Shown: piece after piece, positions 44,451 through 56,696 of the stretch | How positions within the stretch are numbered: the first letter of the stretch is position 1 | How the letters are laid out: every line of letters begins with the position of its first letter | Source: Hyposmocoma kahamanoa | Lineage: Eukaryota; Arthropoda; Insecta; Lepidoptera; Cosmopterigidae | Direction: 5' to 3' | Length of the DNA stretch: 64,000 bases | Assembly: GCF_003589595.1 (NCBI RefSeq) | Contig: NW_020653854.1 | Coordinates: forward strand, 24,179,564 to 24,243,563 | Notes under the pieces: generated by a model | Told to the model about the DNA's origin: nothing | The model's input: the letters and a program-made list of their open reading frames with translations, nothing else | Database searches by the model: none | Position numbers and translations under genes: made by a program

Positions 44451-44476
<26 letters not shown>
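44451..44476. repeat. AT dinucleotide microsatellite
   Basis: Thirteen AT units in a row, just upstream of the retroelement remnant. Confidence 0.9.
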
Positions 44477-44481
<5 letters not shown>

Positions 44482-44639
44482 TTATAATTAAATTATAATT
44501 CTATACATAATATTCTTATACATTTTCACATTGCATTGTACTAACATTTGGAAACAGGAACAAATGCACCTCCCTATTTTCCCTACGTTTCTTACAGGTT
44601 TATATATTGAAAGAACTTTTAGCAAATGTAATACTTGCA

Positions 44640-46320
44640 TATTTATAATGGTTACAATGGAGCCCTGCCACTGACATGTTTACTTTCCATCCAATTGACA
44701 ATAACAAAACAAAAACAACCAAGCGAACACTTTTATCACAAATCTCCAAAATATTTGACCCATTGGGTTGGCTATCTCCACTCTTAATAAGAGCCAAATT
44801 ATTATTTCAAAAACTTTGGTTAGTGACAATGGAGTGGGATGATGAAGTTCCATGTGACATTTTCAAAAAATGGAACAAACTCAGTGATGACTTGCAGAAT
44901 GTTGACAAATTTCAAATCCCAAGATGGGTTGGTAATATTCACGCATCAATAGAAATACACGGATTCTGTGATGCGTCCGAACAAGCTTACGCAGCAGTGA
45001 TTTACATAAAAACCACAAATGACATGAACGAATAAATTGTTAGAATATTCTGCTCTAAAACAAAACTTGCACCACGGAAGAATACTTTGACATTACCACG
45101 ATTAGAACTGTGTGGCGCTCTCCTGTTATCAAAACTAATGCAGAAAGTTTTGAAAGCGTTTCCACACACTGACATTCCAATATACGGATGGACGGATTCC
45201 TTAGTCGTACTGGGTTGGCTTCAAGGACAGCCGTCTCGTTGGAAGGCGTTTGTTGCTAACCGTACAACATAAATCCTTGACATTATGCCAGTTTCATGCT
45301 GGCGACATGTGAGCTCAAATGACAATGCAGCTGATTGCGCAACTCGAGGCCTTACCACTTCTCAGTTGACAGAACTTACGCTCTGGTGGGAAGGACCTGC
45401 GTGGATCAAGAAACCAATTTCCAAAAATGACACTCATACGATTGACATGCCTCAGATTGAGATGAAAAACGAGCCCCAAATATGCACAACAATGGTCGAA
45501 ACTACTGACATTATTGAAGAATTATTACATAAACATCACTCGATTATGCATATAGTAAGAGTGATTGCCCGAATCTTACGTTTCATAAACATTGTGCATC
45601 GTCAATCGTCAAGACCGCAACATGACACCGAGGGCATTAGCCGCGATGCACCTGACAATACGAATTACATAACAGCGAGTGTAATAAATAATGCATTGAT
45701 AATAGTAATTCGTGTGATACAAACTAAAGAGTTCCGATCGTATATTTCGGAATTAAAAAGAAAAGGTGTTGTCATGGCGAAAAGTAATTTACTACAATTG
45801 CAACCCTTTTTGGATGAAAATAATCTGTTGCGAGTGGGAGGACGTCTACGTCATTCAAAACTCAACGAGAACACAAAGTATCCTATAATTATACCCAAGG
45901 ATTCCAGATTGACAGAATTATTGATAAATCAAGCTCATTTATATAACATATAACGCACACACTCAGCATAGCCTACATAGCATTTAAAGACGCTACATGG
46001 TGGTCCTACACTTACTTTGACATTTTTGAGGCAAAATTACTGGGTGTTAGGAGGAAGTCGCACAGTTAAGAAATACATAACAAACTGTCTCAGATGTACT
46101 CGATTTAATCATCGTACCCAGTCCCAATTGATGGCAGACTTACCAGAACCAAGAGTGACGCCCTCCCGGCCTTTCACTCACGCCGGAGTTGACTTCACGG
46201 GACAAGTAGAATTGAAAGCAAATAAAGAACGAGGAATTAAGACTACCCGACACTACATCGCAGTGTTTGTATGTTTTGCAACCAAGGCACACCTCGAGTT
46301 CAGTTTCGCGTGTGGATACA
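44640..46320 (+). pseudogene. BEL/Pao retrotransposon pol remnant (RT-RNase H linker, RNase H, integrase start)
   Basis: Three frame-broken pieces (44676-45035, 45087-45272 with 45285-45953, and 46017-46320) carry BEL/Pao hallmarks in order: KIFDPLGWLSP, HGFCDASEQAYAA (RNase H), TLPRLELCGA, DSLVVLGWLQG, WRHVSSNDNAAD, NYWVLGGSRTVKKYI and HAGVDFTG, the first integrase acidic residue. Gag, protease and the RT core are absent at the 5' side, and the integrase stops before its other acidic residues. A stop after YIKTTNDMNE, another near 45271 and a frameshift near 45950 make it inactive. Confidence 0.85.
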
Positions 46321-46563
46321 GTGAGTGTGGTTTGTGTGAAAAAAGTGAGTGACAATGGTAACGCCACAACAAATCGCGATGAAGGTAGTCGTCGACAGCG
46401 CAAGAGGGTAGACAGATATGTCTGCTCATAAAGCTGTCATCTGCCGCCGTCCAGTCAACCCGTGACCATGGAGCGTGCAACCGTTCCGAAATATCGGGAA
46501 AATAAAAAGAAGTCATACCGTGGTAAAAACCTGATACTAGTGATAATCATTTAGATTATTGAC

Positions 46564-47264
46564 ATGCCTCAAAGAAAACAGGGAAGCGTTGTTTATACAA
46601 CCACCGCAACAAAATATTTAGCTGTGAATGTTAAAAAAGATACGCTAATACCTATGACAGAAAATGACATGCAACACTGCATCCATCACACTGATCAACA
46701 GATGTTTTGCCCGGTGAATCAGCCCATACATTCAATGACCATGGGGCAATCCCTGTGCGACTTACAAATGCAAATAAATAATGAAAACAAACCATATTGC
46801 ACACCTGTCGCAAAGAAATGTGCTGATAGGTGGATCAAATTGCACGCACGCGACACATGGCTATACTCATGTTGCATCGAGTGCCGCGTTCGAATCATAT
46901 GTTCGTCGGAAATAACAACTAAACAATTACGAGGCAATGGACTATTAAGCCCGGAACCGGGATGTGTGATAAGTTTTTGATATATTCTCAGCATGATTAT
47001 ATCAATCAAGTAAATATACGTCCCACTGTTGCCCTTGACATGCAAGACACTCAGTTATCATTGAACGAAATCATGAATATATCATTACCTGACAATTTTG
47101 TTCCTGAAAACCATGAAATAACATATGAAGAAATCCAACAGAAGATTGACATCATGAAGCAACAACAATTAGAACAGTTTACCAACAGCAATAACACGCA
47201 CTACATTATTATCTACACAAGCATCATTGGACCAGTATTATCATTACTCGGGATCTTAGGATGA
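46564..47264 (+). pseudogene. Retroelement envelope-like reading frames (broken)
   Basis: Two overlapping frames (46564-46980 and 46962-47264) follow the pol remnant. The first is Cys-rich (clustered Cys around the CPVNQP, CCIECRV and SPEPGC segments). The second ends in a hydrophobic segment typical of a membrane anchor. Position behind pol, the Cys pattern and the C-terminal membrane segment suggest an envelope-like protein of the kind some insect BEL/Pao or errantivirus-like elements carry. A frameshift near 46965 separates the halves, so it is not intact. This is inferred; no close relative is identified. Confidence 0.5.
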
Positions 47265-48538
47265 TACATAAAATCTAAGCGATGCAACCTGCAAGAAAGA
47301 GCGCCCGCGCAACGTAGTTCTACCCATCTCTCTGCGATGGATGAGACGTCACTCACTGACGTAATAGTCACTGCCTGCGCCACGCTCTATGTTGCCGTCC
47401 GGAAGAATGACTAGCGGATTGAGAGGTTCCATGGCGAGTGTGGATACCGGTACCTCGCCAACGATGCCGAAGAAAATTCACTTTTATTTAAAAATAATTC
47501 TACAAACCTAGTTAATTAATATTTTTGTTGCTCTTAATTTGTTTTCATATTAAATTTTTAAGTTGACAATTTATAGTGACATATAAGTGAAATATTTAAG
47601 AACAGTTTTTATATTTTAAGTTGGAATATTTAAACATTTTACATTGTTAATTTATATGATTTATATTTTGCATATTTACAATTTTTAATGACATTTTTAT
47701 TTTATTTCTTCCTTGTGTGTCGGGAGTATGTACGGGTCAACGTACATTATTGTGCAACTGACAATATGCAACGTCGCACCCTACATTGTGCACGTGCAAT
47801 ATGTATAAATTATAATTTTCAGTACAATAAAGTTACTCCGTGGTATCGGTCGAGTATTATTTCTACAGCATATTTGACATCTCCCTGCATCATCTCGCTG
47901 ATATCACCTGACGTATTCTGACATATTACTGTACGAGACAAGCAGCTCGTACAGTTATTAAAGAAAAACAATGTTATGAAAAAAAAAAATGTGCTAAACG
48001 ACCACACTAATTACTTGGATCTTAAACTTAGGAATTTCCTGTATCCAGAACATTCAGATCAGAACCTAAGAGTTCGTTCGAGAGCTTTTCATCTAACGCC
48101 TATATTGCTAACCGCTGGGCTCCCAAACTTAAATAAATAAAAAATGTTATTTTATAGGTTACACATTTTTTTCCATCTTTCACGTCTCATGTTTAGTAGG
48201 TATCATGAATAACGAAAATTCTGAATTCGCAGCACTCTGGTTACCGATAAACAATAATAAACACGATTATTGATGTCATTTTTAAAACATCGAGCGAACG
48301 CTTCAATTGTTTAATGAATAGTGCGTGAGACGACCCCCGCAATGCAACGCAAGTAGGTACACTACGAGATTATGCGAACACGGCGTACGGTGCGTGCGTG
48401 CACACAAGCCGCGCTGCTATTTTGAAGGGAGTTATCCTACATGGTCGTATTCTACTATGCTATAATTGTATAATGTAATTATTATAAAACACTTAATGTA
48501 AAACAATTTATTTTAAGTATTAACTCTATCGTAACAAA
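47265..48538. other. Gene-free stretch; possible 3' LTR at 47718-47923
   Basis: The segment 47718-47923 starts TGTCGGGAG and ends TCTGACA (TGTC/GACA ends). It contains TATAAAT and AATAAA in the order expected of an LTR. It lacks a clear polypurine tract in front and has no matching 5' copy in the window, so this is tentative. The rest of the stretch shows nothing recognisable except the polyadenylation signal for the minus-strand gene at 48507-48512. Confidence 0.3.
48507..48512 (-). terminator. Polyadenylation signal of the BTB/AT-hook gene
   Basis: AATAAA on the minus strand, about 27 bases beyond the stop codon at 48541-48539. This implies a very short 3'UTR unless a later signal is used. 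Confidence 0.55.
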
Positions 48539-51500
48539 TCACAATTTCTTATACTTCACTTTACGCTTTAAACATTTCGCGTCGACATTATCTAACAGAT
48601 CATCGATTGAATTTTTTCGTTTCAACAAACTTCCTTCTTCAGTAGGCTGCACTTGTTTCAAGGGAAGTAACCCTACAGCAAAAGGAATGTCGTTTTCTAA
48701 ACCTGAACTTATGCCTCGATCACCGTCATTAGTTGGTTCATTTTCTTTATTCACCCTTTCATCCAGTTCAATCCCAACACCTTTCATGTTATTTGCTCCA
48801 GTTAGGTCAATCGCCGAGTCTTGAAACTGCGAGTCTGAAATACGAGTACGTTCACTTTCCGTCATATCGCTATTTTCGTCACATTCATTACCCTTATTGC
48901 TAATATCAATATTGTCCCATTGTAAACCACTTGATGTTATGTCACTAGATAAGTCTTCAGTGTTTTTATGGTTCTTATCAGAATGCATCTCACCCTGCAT
49001 ATTATTAGGATCCTCATTAAACACTGCGTCGACGTTTAAAGTATCATTGAAATCTTGTACATTTGAGTCAAAATTAGACTTGACTCCTTCTCCATTATTG
49101 TTCTGGGCCATATTTTTCTCGATATTCATCAAATCTTGAATTATTTCATCTCTTTCCTGAGCTTGTTTATCAAGTTGGTTATGGTCTTCATCAGTTCTTT
49201 TAGGTGTAGCCATTAGACAGTCCAAGGCATCCTCCTTAAAATCGGAAGTCTGTGGAAGTTGTAGACCAAAGTAGCAATCTTCGTTCCTTCTTAAATCTTC
49301 ATGATTCAAAGGATTATATTGCTGACTCATGTTAGTGCTTTTTGTATCGAGCAATGAAATGCTGAAGTTAGTGTCTAATGTAGTGCTCGTTGGACACAAC
49401 TGTTCCATAACCCTTGCATCGTTCAGTTGTTGTTCTTCGTAATATTTTTTGACATCGTCACTCATAGATTTCGTGAAAAATTGCATGTCGCCATCAATAC
49501 ATGAAAAGTCATTGGCGTTCACAGAATCCATGTTGCTGCTTTCTTGAAGACGATCGAGTACAACGAAATTTTGTTGCTCAGCGAACGGTTCCAAATTATC
49601 GGGCAAGATTGCATTTAAGCTGTTAATAGCATCTTCGTGACGACTGTACTGACTGGTATCCTTACCATAATCATTTCCTGGATAACCTTTGTTCCCCATC
49701 AACATTTCCCCTCTCTCGATAGACTTTGAAAGATCGTCTATGCTTTTAATTTCACTCGGATCTGCAACTTTTTCAATGATATTAGGTTGTTCGATTACTT
49801 CGTATTGGATCTCACTGCTTTGGACCATGTCTAAAAGAACCTGTTCGTTAACATTTATGTAGGAACCATCACCGGATTCAAAAAGTATCGGAAGATCAGT
49901 GGGTAGACCTGCGCTTTTTAGAGCATTAACATATTGAGACATGGCGGTACTGATGCCTCCGTTAGAGGACTCGCTAGTGGTTGTTGCAGTGGAATAACTC
50001 GAGGTCATAGTCTCATTGCCCATTGGAGGTTCTTTGGAGTAAGATATGGTGGGATCCAATACGTTGGAGGAGACAGTTTGGTCCATATACATGAGATCGT
50101 TGTCAATGTTCATGTAGCTGTGTGACGACGACGATTCCGGGCCGCAGATACTATTGACGGCTTGAGATAGCGTTACTCTTTCCATGTAATCCTGTGATCA
50201 AGAGAAATTCAAATTATATGAAACAGGCCTTTCACATTCGTGGTGTCCTACTCCATGGAAAACATCAAACCTTATGTCACATTTAGTAAGACTGAAATAC
50301 AGCTGGTTGATTAATTAATTGGACTTAGAAACTGGTACCTGCATATGGCGCGACTGTAAATGCTTCAACTGGTGTATGGCTTTACGAGAATCTTGTTCTC
50401 GGCGCAATAAGGCGCGCTCTGCTGCTCTTCCTAGCGCACCACTACTGTCCCAACCTCCTGGCCGCTATTTATACATATAAAACAGAGAGCAATAAAATAA
50501 TTAATCTATAACGGTATCGGAGATTGTTTAAATGTACTGCTCGTGTTCATATAGATCATATAGATCATACACTGTTTAAGTTACGTTATCGACAATGGCT
50601 GGATGACATTGTTTTCATTTGTGAGACAGCGATATTTTATGCATGGCCGTTTTTATCTTCATAACGAAGATTGGTGTATTTGTGCAATAATGCCAAGGAA
50701 GATGATTTTACCCGAACACTGGGTCTGCCGCGTCGAGGTTTGATGGCGCGAGGCGTGTCGGTGTAATCGCCGGATCCACCGCTACCGCCGTTCTCTATGT
50801 CGAAGGGAATACGTACTACCACGTCCTGTGGATGTTGTCCAAATTATTAAATTTACGAAGGCTTATTTTTATATTAGAAGGTCAAACGTCATACAAGAAG
50901 CAATAAAATGATCAGGGAATGTGTTGATTCTCAAGATGTGCTATTGTAGCGCGAGAAAATTCACGACAAAGAGGAACCAAAAAGATATAAAATTAATTAA
51001 TAGATTCAGGCGTTACTTTGCAGAAGTCCATGTTAATAAAAATGGAAGTAAATTAATTTGCTACACCGCGAACCCAGTGATGATTAAATCGTGCAAAATA
51101 GCTGCGCTTGTGTTGAATATTTTTCCATGCAGTTAATTATTCATAAAATAAATAACACAAGCGCAACTATAGTCACAAACCATCACCAAAAATATACCCG
51201 ACACGTTTTCGCCTCTCCACGAGGCATCCTCTGGGACTGTTGACTGCTCGACGCTCGGCCGAAGAGTGAGCTCGTTTTTTTTTTATGAAGGACACTGCAG
51301 TTGGCCGCTGATGGCCTTGACTGCGCCACCGGATGAAGAGGGCGAGCTGAAGGTTCTTAACCCGTGAGTGAGCTCGTTCAGAACAGTTGGTGTATCTATA
51401 CCCCGCTACCCCCAGTATTGCTATTGTTGAAACCCGAAAATATTCGTAATAAAGCAAAAATGCAAAATTCAATTGTTCATTAATTATAAAACCCCTGTTG

Positions 51501-54500
51501 TTGTACATAATTATTTCCATCTGTTCTAAGACACCCAGACGTAGTCCTTTTTTCGCAAAAATGTAAGATTTCATAAGAATGGGAATCTGGTAAAATATGA
51601 TTTGTTTCTAACACATGTTTTTAAGGCCTGTAAGAAACCCAACAGTCTAACAGTATACCCGACGTCCGGCACAATAGTGCAACACTGAGCGACAGCTTAA
51701 TAAAGCTGTCGCTCAGTGTTGGCGTTGCGTCGACAACTTAGGGATACTACGTTGCGTCGAGTCGCCGTCACGCGGACGTTGTATCGCTATAGGGGGCGTG
51801 GGTAGGCAAGACGCTAACGCTCGAAAGACGCTGTGTGCGGGGGTCTCGAAAGACGTGGGCGTTACTAGAATGAAATTATTTATTACCCGCCCCAAAATGG
51901 GTCCACCACTGTCTGACGCCTTAAGAATTAAACCAAGTACATTAAATTATTAAATGAATATCGGACCATCAGACCTTCTTTGGCCTTCCCATATTGTCGA
52001 CTGGCTGGCTGGTGCTGGTAGCAGGAGTTAGTTGCGGCGGAGGCGGAGGCTGCTTCGGGTCGTTGGTATCCTTGTAAAGGCAATGTATTTTTTATGCTAT
52101 CAAGCGACGAAGTGCCTACGTATAGACCTGAGTGGCACTGCAATTGTGCCTTGACAAGTTCCATGTGCTTGCAGTTTCATCCTTTAAAATGAGATTGCAG
52201 TAATACTCATACTAAGTACTACTTGGCGGCAGAAACAAGTATGGTGTTGTAACTTCCCCGGACGAACTCTTTCACAAGGAGCTCTACGGTTACTATTTAA
52301 GTTCTCGTTTTTATTTTGTCCTCTCTCCGTCGTAATGTGGGTAAGTAACTTTACTCTGTTGAATGTTATCAATCGAGTACCGACTATCAGAAAAGTATAT
52401 CGATAAACAAGTTCAGTGTCTCTACCATGAGTTTAATGTGACAATTGTCGCTAGAGACTGTGTAAATTACTTCACAATTTTTTATGGCAAATTATAGCAC
52501 CCCTAGCGGTTACGAGAAGAAGTAATATTTTGGATACAAATATTTTTCGCTGGCGCTAGCGAGAACTGCTAAAGTAAACTCATGGTAGAGGCATTGGTTA
52601 AAATATGGCTCACGATAAACCACTTACCATTTTCTAATACGTAGGTACTAATAAAATTGGTGATGGCGATATAATATCTAAAATACCATTACCTGTGAAT
52701 GTAAGTCAATAAGTGACTGGGGTGGTCTGTTGATAACCACGGGTGGCGTGAACACAGGCAGCTCGCCTACAAACCAATTAAATCAGTTGATTATATGTAT
52801 ATACTTTTGAAAGATGTCAAGTTAAATAAGCTATTATATAAGTATATACGTTTGAATATGTAGTTATTATATAAGTATATACGTTTGAAGATGTACACTG
52901 CCGCATTGGTGTTTATTACTGTAATGGTAGGTGTAAAGCTGTAAGTAAATAAATAATAAATAATAATAATAAATAAATAAATAAAGCCTGGGGGGTGATT
53001 CACGTAATCAAATCGTCAAAAATAAAAAAATCAAATAGTCGTTGAACTGCTTTTTCGTATTCACGTGTGACAGTGAACGTCAACGAGTCCAATTTTAAAG
53101 TCGTTCGATCCAAATGTCGTTAAAGCGTATTCTGGTATATGAATCGATCTTAAGTCGACTCTAAACGACAAGTCATACGTATTCTGCTAAAATTTTCACA
53201 GTTCTTTCAATAGAGTTTCGACGACTAAATGTCACATTTCACAATCCAAGATGTCGTTCATTAGTCGTTACGTTTCGATTTTACTAATATCAACGTTCGT
53301 TTCAAGTGATACGTGATTACCCATTTTGGATAGGACTTCGATCGAACGACTACGTAACTTCCAACGATGTTTTGATAGCTTGAACTTACGTGAATCGCAC
53401 TACTGGTGCCCACTGATACAAGACGGCACGGCAGGGAATTTTTAGGTGACGAATATTAATATACTTAAAGGTGTCTTCAAATTTAAACGCTTGTAAAGAA
53501 AAATAATATTGTAAGAAAATTAGGAGCAGCGCGGTTGCGTCAGTGACGCCATTGAAGCGCTTCTAGTAATAGTTAAATTTGAAGGTGACCTTAATGTAAT
53601 TATACCTGAAATTTCAATAACAATGGCCGTAAGAACGAAGCCTCTGGAAAGTTTTGGCACCTTCGGAATGTTTCGATAGGTTTCCGGAGGTTATACACTT
53701 AAAATTTTCTCTTTGAAATATGGTTCCGTTTCCAGAATTCTCGTGAATCTTCGAGAATACTCGCGCATTCGCGAGAATTCCGGGGAAGATTTTGGCTTGA
53801 ATCAAATTTGTAAAATTCATTATGCTATGTACAATATCGTTACAAAAATTCACTTCTTTCCTTTCTACCGCAATATCAATTGCCTAACGCGGAATAGCAC
53901 TATTGCGACCGGCCTAAGCCGGTCTGAACAAGCTTCACGTCAATGCAATAAGAGCGAAAAAAGTCGCCAGATGCTCTTCGGCCGTTAAGAGTCAACAATG
54001 TTATTGAGTCGATACACTCTCAAATGGCTTTGGTTGATTCCGCACAACAGTGGAAGTTTTGAATTAAAAATAACCTTGGAAAAAATATGTATGTATGTTA
54101 AAAAGTATGTGTAATTGAATTGATTTATGTTTACTCGAAATTTACATTAACTCCCTAGGTGGCCGAACGGTTACCATGCCGACGCAGAGGTCTCAGGTTC
54201 GATTCCCGGGCCGGGAGAAATATTTGTATGGCCTACATTTATTTCTCTCGTGAGTTTGGGTGTAATTTGTGGTTGTCTATGTATATGTCCATGGCACCCG
54301 CGACCCAGGGTTTCCCTAGTGCGGGGCTATGTCGAGTGTGTGCGTTATTATTATTATTATTATTAATTTTACAAGAAAACCTCTGTAAACAATACGTCCT
54401 TTAAGTACACCAATGATTTTTTTTTATCAACTAAATAAAACACGTGTAGTATGCGATATACATTTTTCAAATGGTTTTAATTTCGTTTGTAAAAAATAAA

Positions 54501-56696
54501 TTCTAAAATAAAAAATGAACCGTATTAGAACGGGAAAAAATTGAATTCGTGCTGTGGTAGTGTAGACTCTAAACAGCATCTTTTTCGCTTTTAGTGCATG
54601 GAAATAGATTTTTCTGAGACCGATGCCTCACGGGCGCTGCCGATGCGCCCATAAGCAATACAGTGTCGCAACTAAGTAATCGGACTTACGCATCGCAGCA
54701 CCCCTCCCCGCTTCGTCTCCTGAGTCCTAATTTTGATTCAAATCGGAATCGAACCGATCGGGTAGTCTCGAAATCAGATGGGTTTCTGAGCGAGAAGATG
54801 AACATGATTCCTACTTATCTCTTTCTAATTTGTGAGTTAAACTATTTTTCCGATTTGAAATGTCATACGTTTCCGATCCACCAGTTGTGAATCGCAATGT
54901 GCGCCTCGACCCGGAAAAGACGCAGTTACGACGTCGCTTCGTGCTACGACGCGCCATCGTTCCACGATGCGACGTCGTAACGAGCAACGTAAAAATTCAC
55001 GACTCGACATCGCAACTTATCACGACGCTCAGGACGACGTCGTATCGTAGAAACTCACGGTGAGCTCGCCAATGCCGCATTCATTTGTTATTCAATATTC
55101 AAAGATGACAGTTGAGGAGCGTCCTGTACTATGAGACAAAATATCAGAAGAATACAAAGTCATCTTTGAATATTGAATAACAAATGAATGCGGCACTCGG
55201 GAGCGCACATTCAGTTTCTGCGATATGATGTCGTGCCGTGAATTTTTGCGTTGCTCGTCATAGATTTCCACGATACGACGTCGCATGATAAAACAATGCC
55301 GCGTTGTAACACGACGCGACGTAGTATCGTGTTTATGTGTAAGAGCCCTTAAATTAGGTGCCTGCCTTAATAGTACATTGTCTATTAAGAGCGGTAAGTA
55401 AGGAATAACGAACGAGATTCCCGAATTAGAAGCCCGAAATCGAGACTGAAGTTTTCGGAGTCGAGATTCGTAATTCCCATTACCGTCCGTGAAACATGCA
55501 ATGTTTTACATCACACTTGCACGTAAATAGTATAATTGCATGCAGGCTAACTTGACTAATGCCCCAAATTAAGCCATCGGGCCTTTTCCTTTTTCATTAC
55601 ACCGACCACAGGTGAAATTAGAAGAAAAAGGCCGGAGGGTTTTATTTGGGGCATTATAGTCAAGTTAGCCTGCATGCAATTTACGTGCAAATGTGATGAA
55701 AACTATTTCTATATTCTATGACCATTACTGCTATTTCAAATTGGTAAGTAAGTAGGTAGATTTATATCTATTTAAAATATTAAAAATGGCCTAAAAGTGA
55801 CATTTTTGTCGTTGTGATTGCTATGGCAACGACACTGAGGGCACAATAATATTAACCAAAAGAGACGATGTCCACCATTGACTTACAATTATATGGACGT
55901 CGGGTCCGCGCTAAAAAGTGTCCGAACTTATAGGGCGTTAAAATCGTATACAGAGCGTTATTCACGCTTAAGTCTTCGTTTGTTCGACTGACAGCGAAGC
56001 AAGCAAAATTAGACAGTACTGCGATGACATTACAATTTAAATTCAACGTTTTTCATATTCCTTTACATGTCACTACGTTTAAATAGGTTGACTTGGGACA
56101 TTTTTTTCGTGGTTTTTGTATTAGACCCGTCGTCCAATTATTTGTAAGTCAATGATGTCCACAGATATTTCAATTGGGTTATACCTTTTTATGCCCCGTT
56201 TAGATGCCTGTACTTACCATTATTAGCAATACCAAGTCCTTCTTTCGTCACTTTTGAAAGTCCTTTAATTTTCAAGAATTGAGCCGCGGATACCAATTCA
56301 TCCAGATTTTCCTCCAAACACTGTGTTTTCCCGCAGTACATGAACTCTACGAGGCATTTCAGTACGCTAAAGCGCATTTTCAGAATTATCAACGGTTCAC
56401 CGGTTTGCTTTTGAAGAACTTCCTGAGGGAAAATGGCGGACTTCAACAAACTACCCACGACAGATACTTTATCATTTCCATGTATGACTCTTATCTATTT
56501 TTGTAATTAAATGTTAGGTATTTACCTGAAAATAAGCACTACTAGCTGCAAGAACAGCCTTATGAACACGCAGAGTGTGTGAACTGCACATGAGTGTCAT
56601 ATCCACTAAAGATTGCATTTGCAGTAATTTGCCAAATCTTGACATCAAATGCTCAGCATAGTCCTCGTAATGGAGGCTGTAACGTATTGGAGCCAT
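48539..56696 (-). CDS. BTB/POZ-domain protein with two AT-hook-like motifs
   Basis: Minus-strand exons: 56696-56526, 56422-56218, 52766-52693, 52070-51975, 50825-50712, 50464-50339 and 50191-48539. All introns are GT...AG and all phases agree, giving 812 residues. Residues 1-125 form a BTB/POZ domain (VDMTLMCSSHTLRVHKAVLA, then LKCLVEFMYCGK). A Pro-rich linker follows, then GRPKK and, in the next exon, KPRRGRPSVR, both AT-hook-like DNA-minor-groove motifs. Next come a short Arg/Glu-rich helix and a 550-residue acidic, Asn/Ser/Asp-rich tail ending in a basic KRKVKYKK nuclear-signal-like stretch. No zinc finger is seen. This suggests a nuclear chromatin or transcription factor. Exon 4 ends at a weak donor (GTCTGA), the least certain join. 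I cannot name the gene. Confidence 0.82.
51186..51370 (-). repeat. Interspersed repeat, possibly a LINE 3' tail
   Basis: Contains ATACCCGACACGTTTTCG, CCTCTCCACGAGGCATCC, TCTGGGACTGTTGACTG and GGCCTTGACTGCGCCACC, a block order that resembles repeats common in Lepidoptera. It lies in intron 4 of the BTB gene. Class uncertain. Confidence 0.4.
51681..51720. repeat. Perfect 18-bp hairpin, 4-nt loop
   Basis: AACACTGAGCGACAGCTT, loop AATA, then the exact complement. Located in intron 4 of the BTB gene. Confidence 0.9.
52196..52290 (+). repeat. Interspersed repeat family B, copy 7 (3' part only)
   Basis: TTGCAGTAATACTCATACT, CTACTTGGCGGCAGAAACAA and GAACTCTTTCACAAGGAGCT match the right third of copy 3. 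Confidence 0.7.
52993..53400. mobile_element. Foldback element rich in GTCGTT motifs
   Basis: The ends are GGTGATTCACGTAA (near 52995) and TTACGTGAATCGC (near 53387), complementary over 13 bases with one mismatch. The interior repeats GTCGTT or AACGAC many times in both orientations, so it can fold extensively. No coding frame. Confidence 0.5.
54151..54365 (+). mobile_element. tRNA-derived SINE, copy 4, with TTA tail
   Basis: Plus-strand copy: A-box TGGCCGAACGG (from 54160), B-box GGTTCGATTCC (from 54197), the body and a (TTA)n tail at 54345-54365. It lacks about nine bases between the A- and B-box compared with copy 1. Confidence 0.85.
54955..55325. mobile_element. Large foldback element with a perfect 36-bp inner stem
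   Basis: The inner arms 55074-55109 and 55159-55194 are exact complements (start GCCGCATTCATTTGTTATTC). Farther out, CGACGTCGTATCGTAGAAACT and AACGTAAAAATTCACGAC on the left pair with diverged complements at about 55210-55320. No ORF. Confidence 0.8.
55509..55698. mobile_element. 190-bp foldback element, arms about 80-90 bp
   Basis: The left arm begins CATCACACTTGCACGTAAAT, then GCATGCAGGCTAACTTGACT and GCCCCAAAT. The right arm is its complement with small indels. The loop is only about 35 bases, so nearly the whole element is stem. Confidence 0.8.
55876..56154. mobile_element. hAT-type MITE, copy 2, with 8-bp target duplication
   Basis: Ends are CATTGACTTACAATTATATGG and its complement-like right end. 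The flanks carry a perfect ATGTCCAC duplication at 55868-55875 and 56155-56162. It is related to the 7664-7891 copy in inverted orientation, but about 50 bp longer in the middle. Confidence 0.85.

Larger units (their letters stand above)
52767..56217 (-). other. 3.45 kb second intron of the BTB gene, dense in foldback elements
   Basis: This intron contains the elements at 52993-53400, 54151-54365, 54955-55325, 55509-55698 and 55876-56154. Between them I see only AT-rich sequence, a near-repeat of TATAAGTATATACGTTTGAA at 52836-52890, and a GAATTCTCG-rich patch near 53735-53785. Confidence 0.6.

Noticed and set aside
51173..51574. 133-residue minus-strand frame in the BTB intron
   Set aside because: Overlaps an interspersed repeat; not in phase with the flanking exons.
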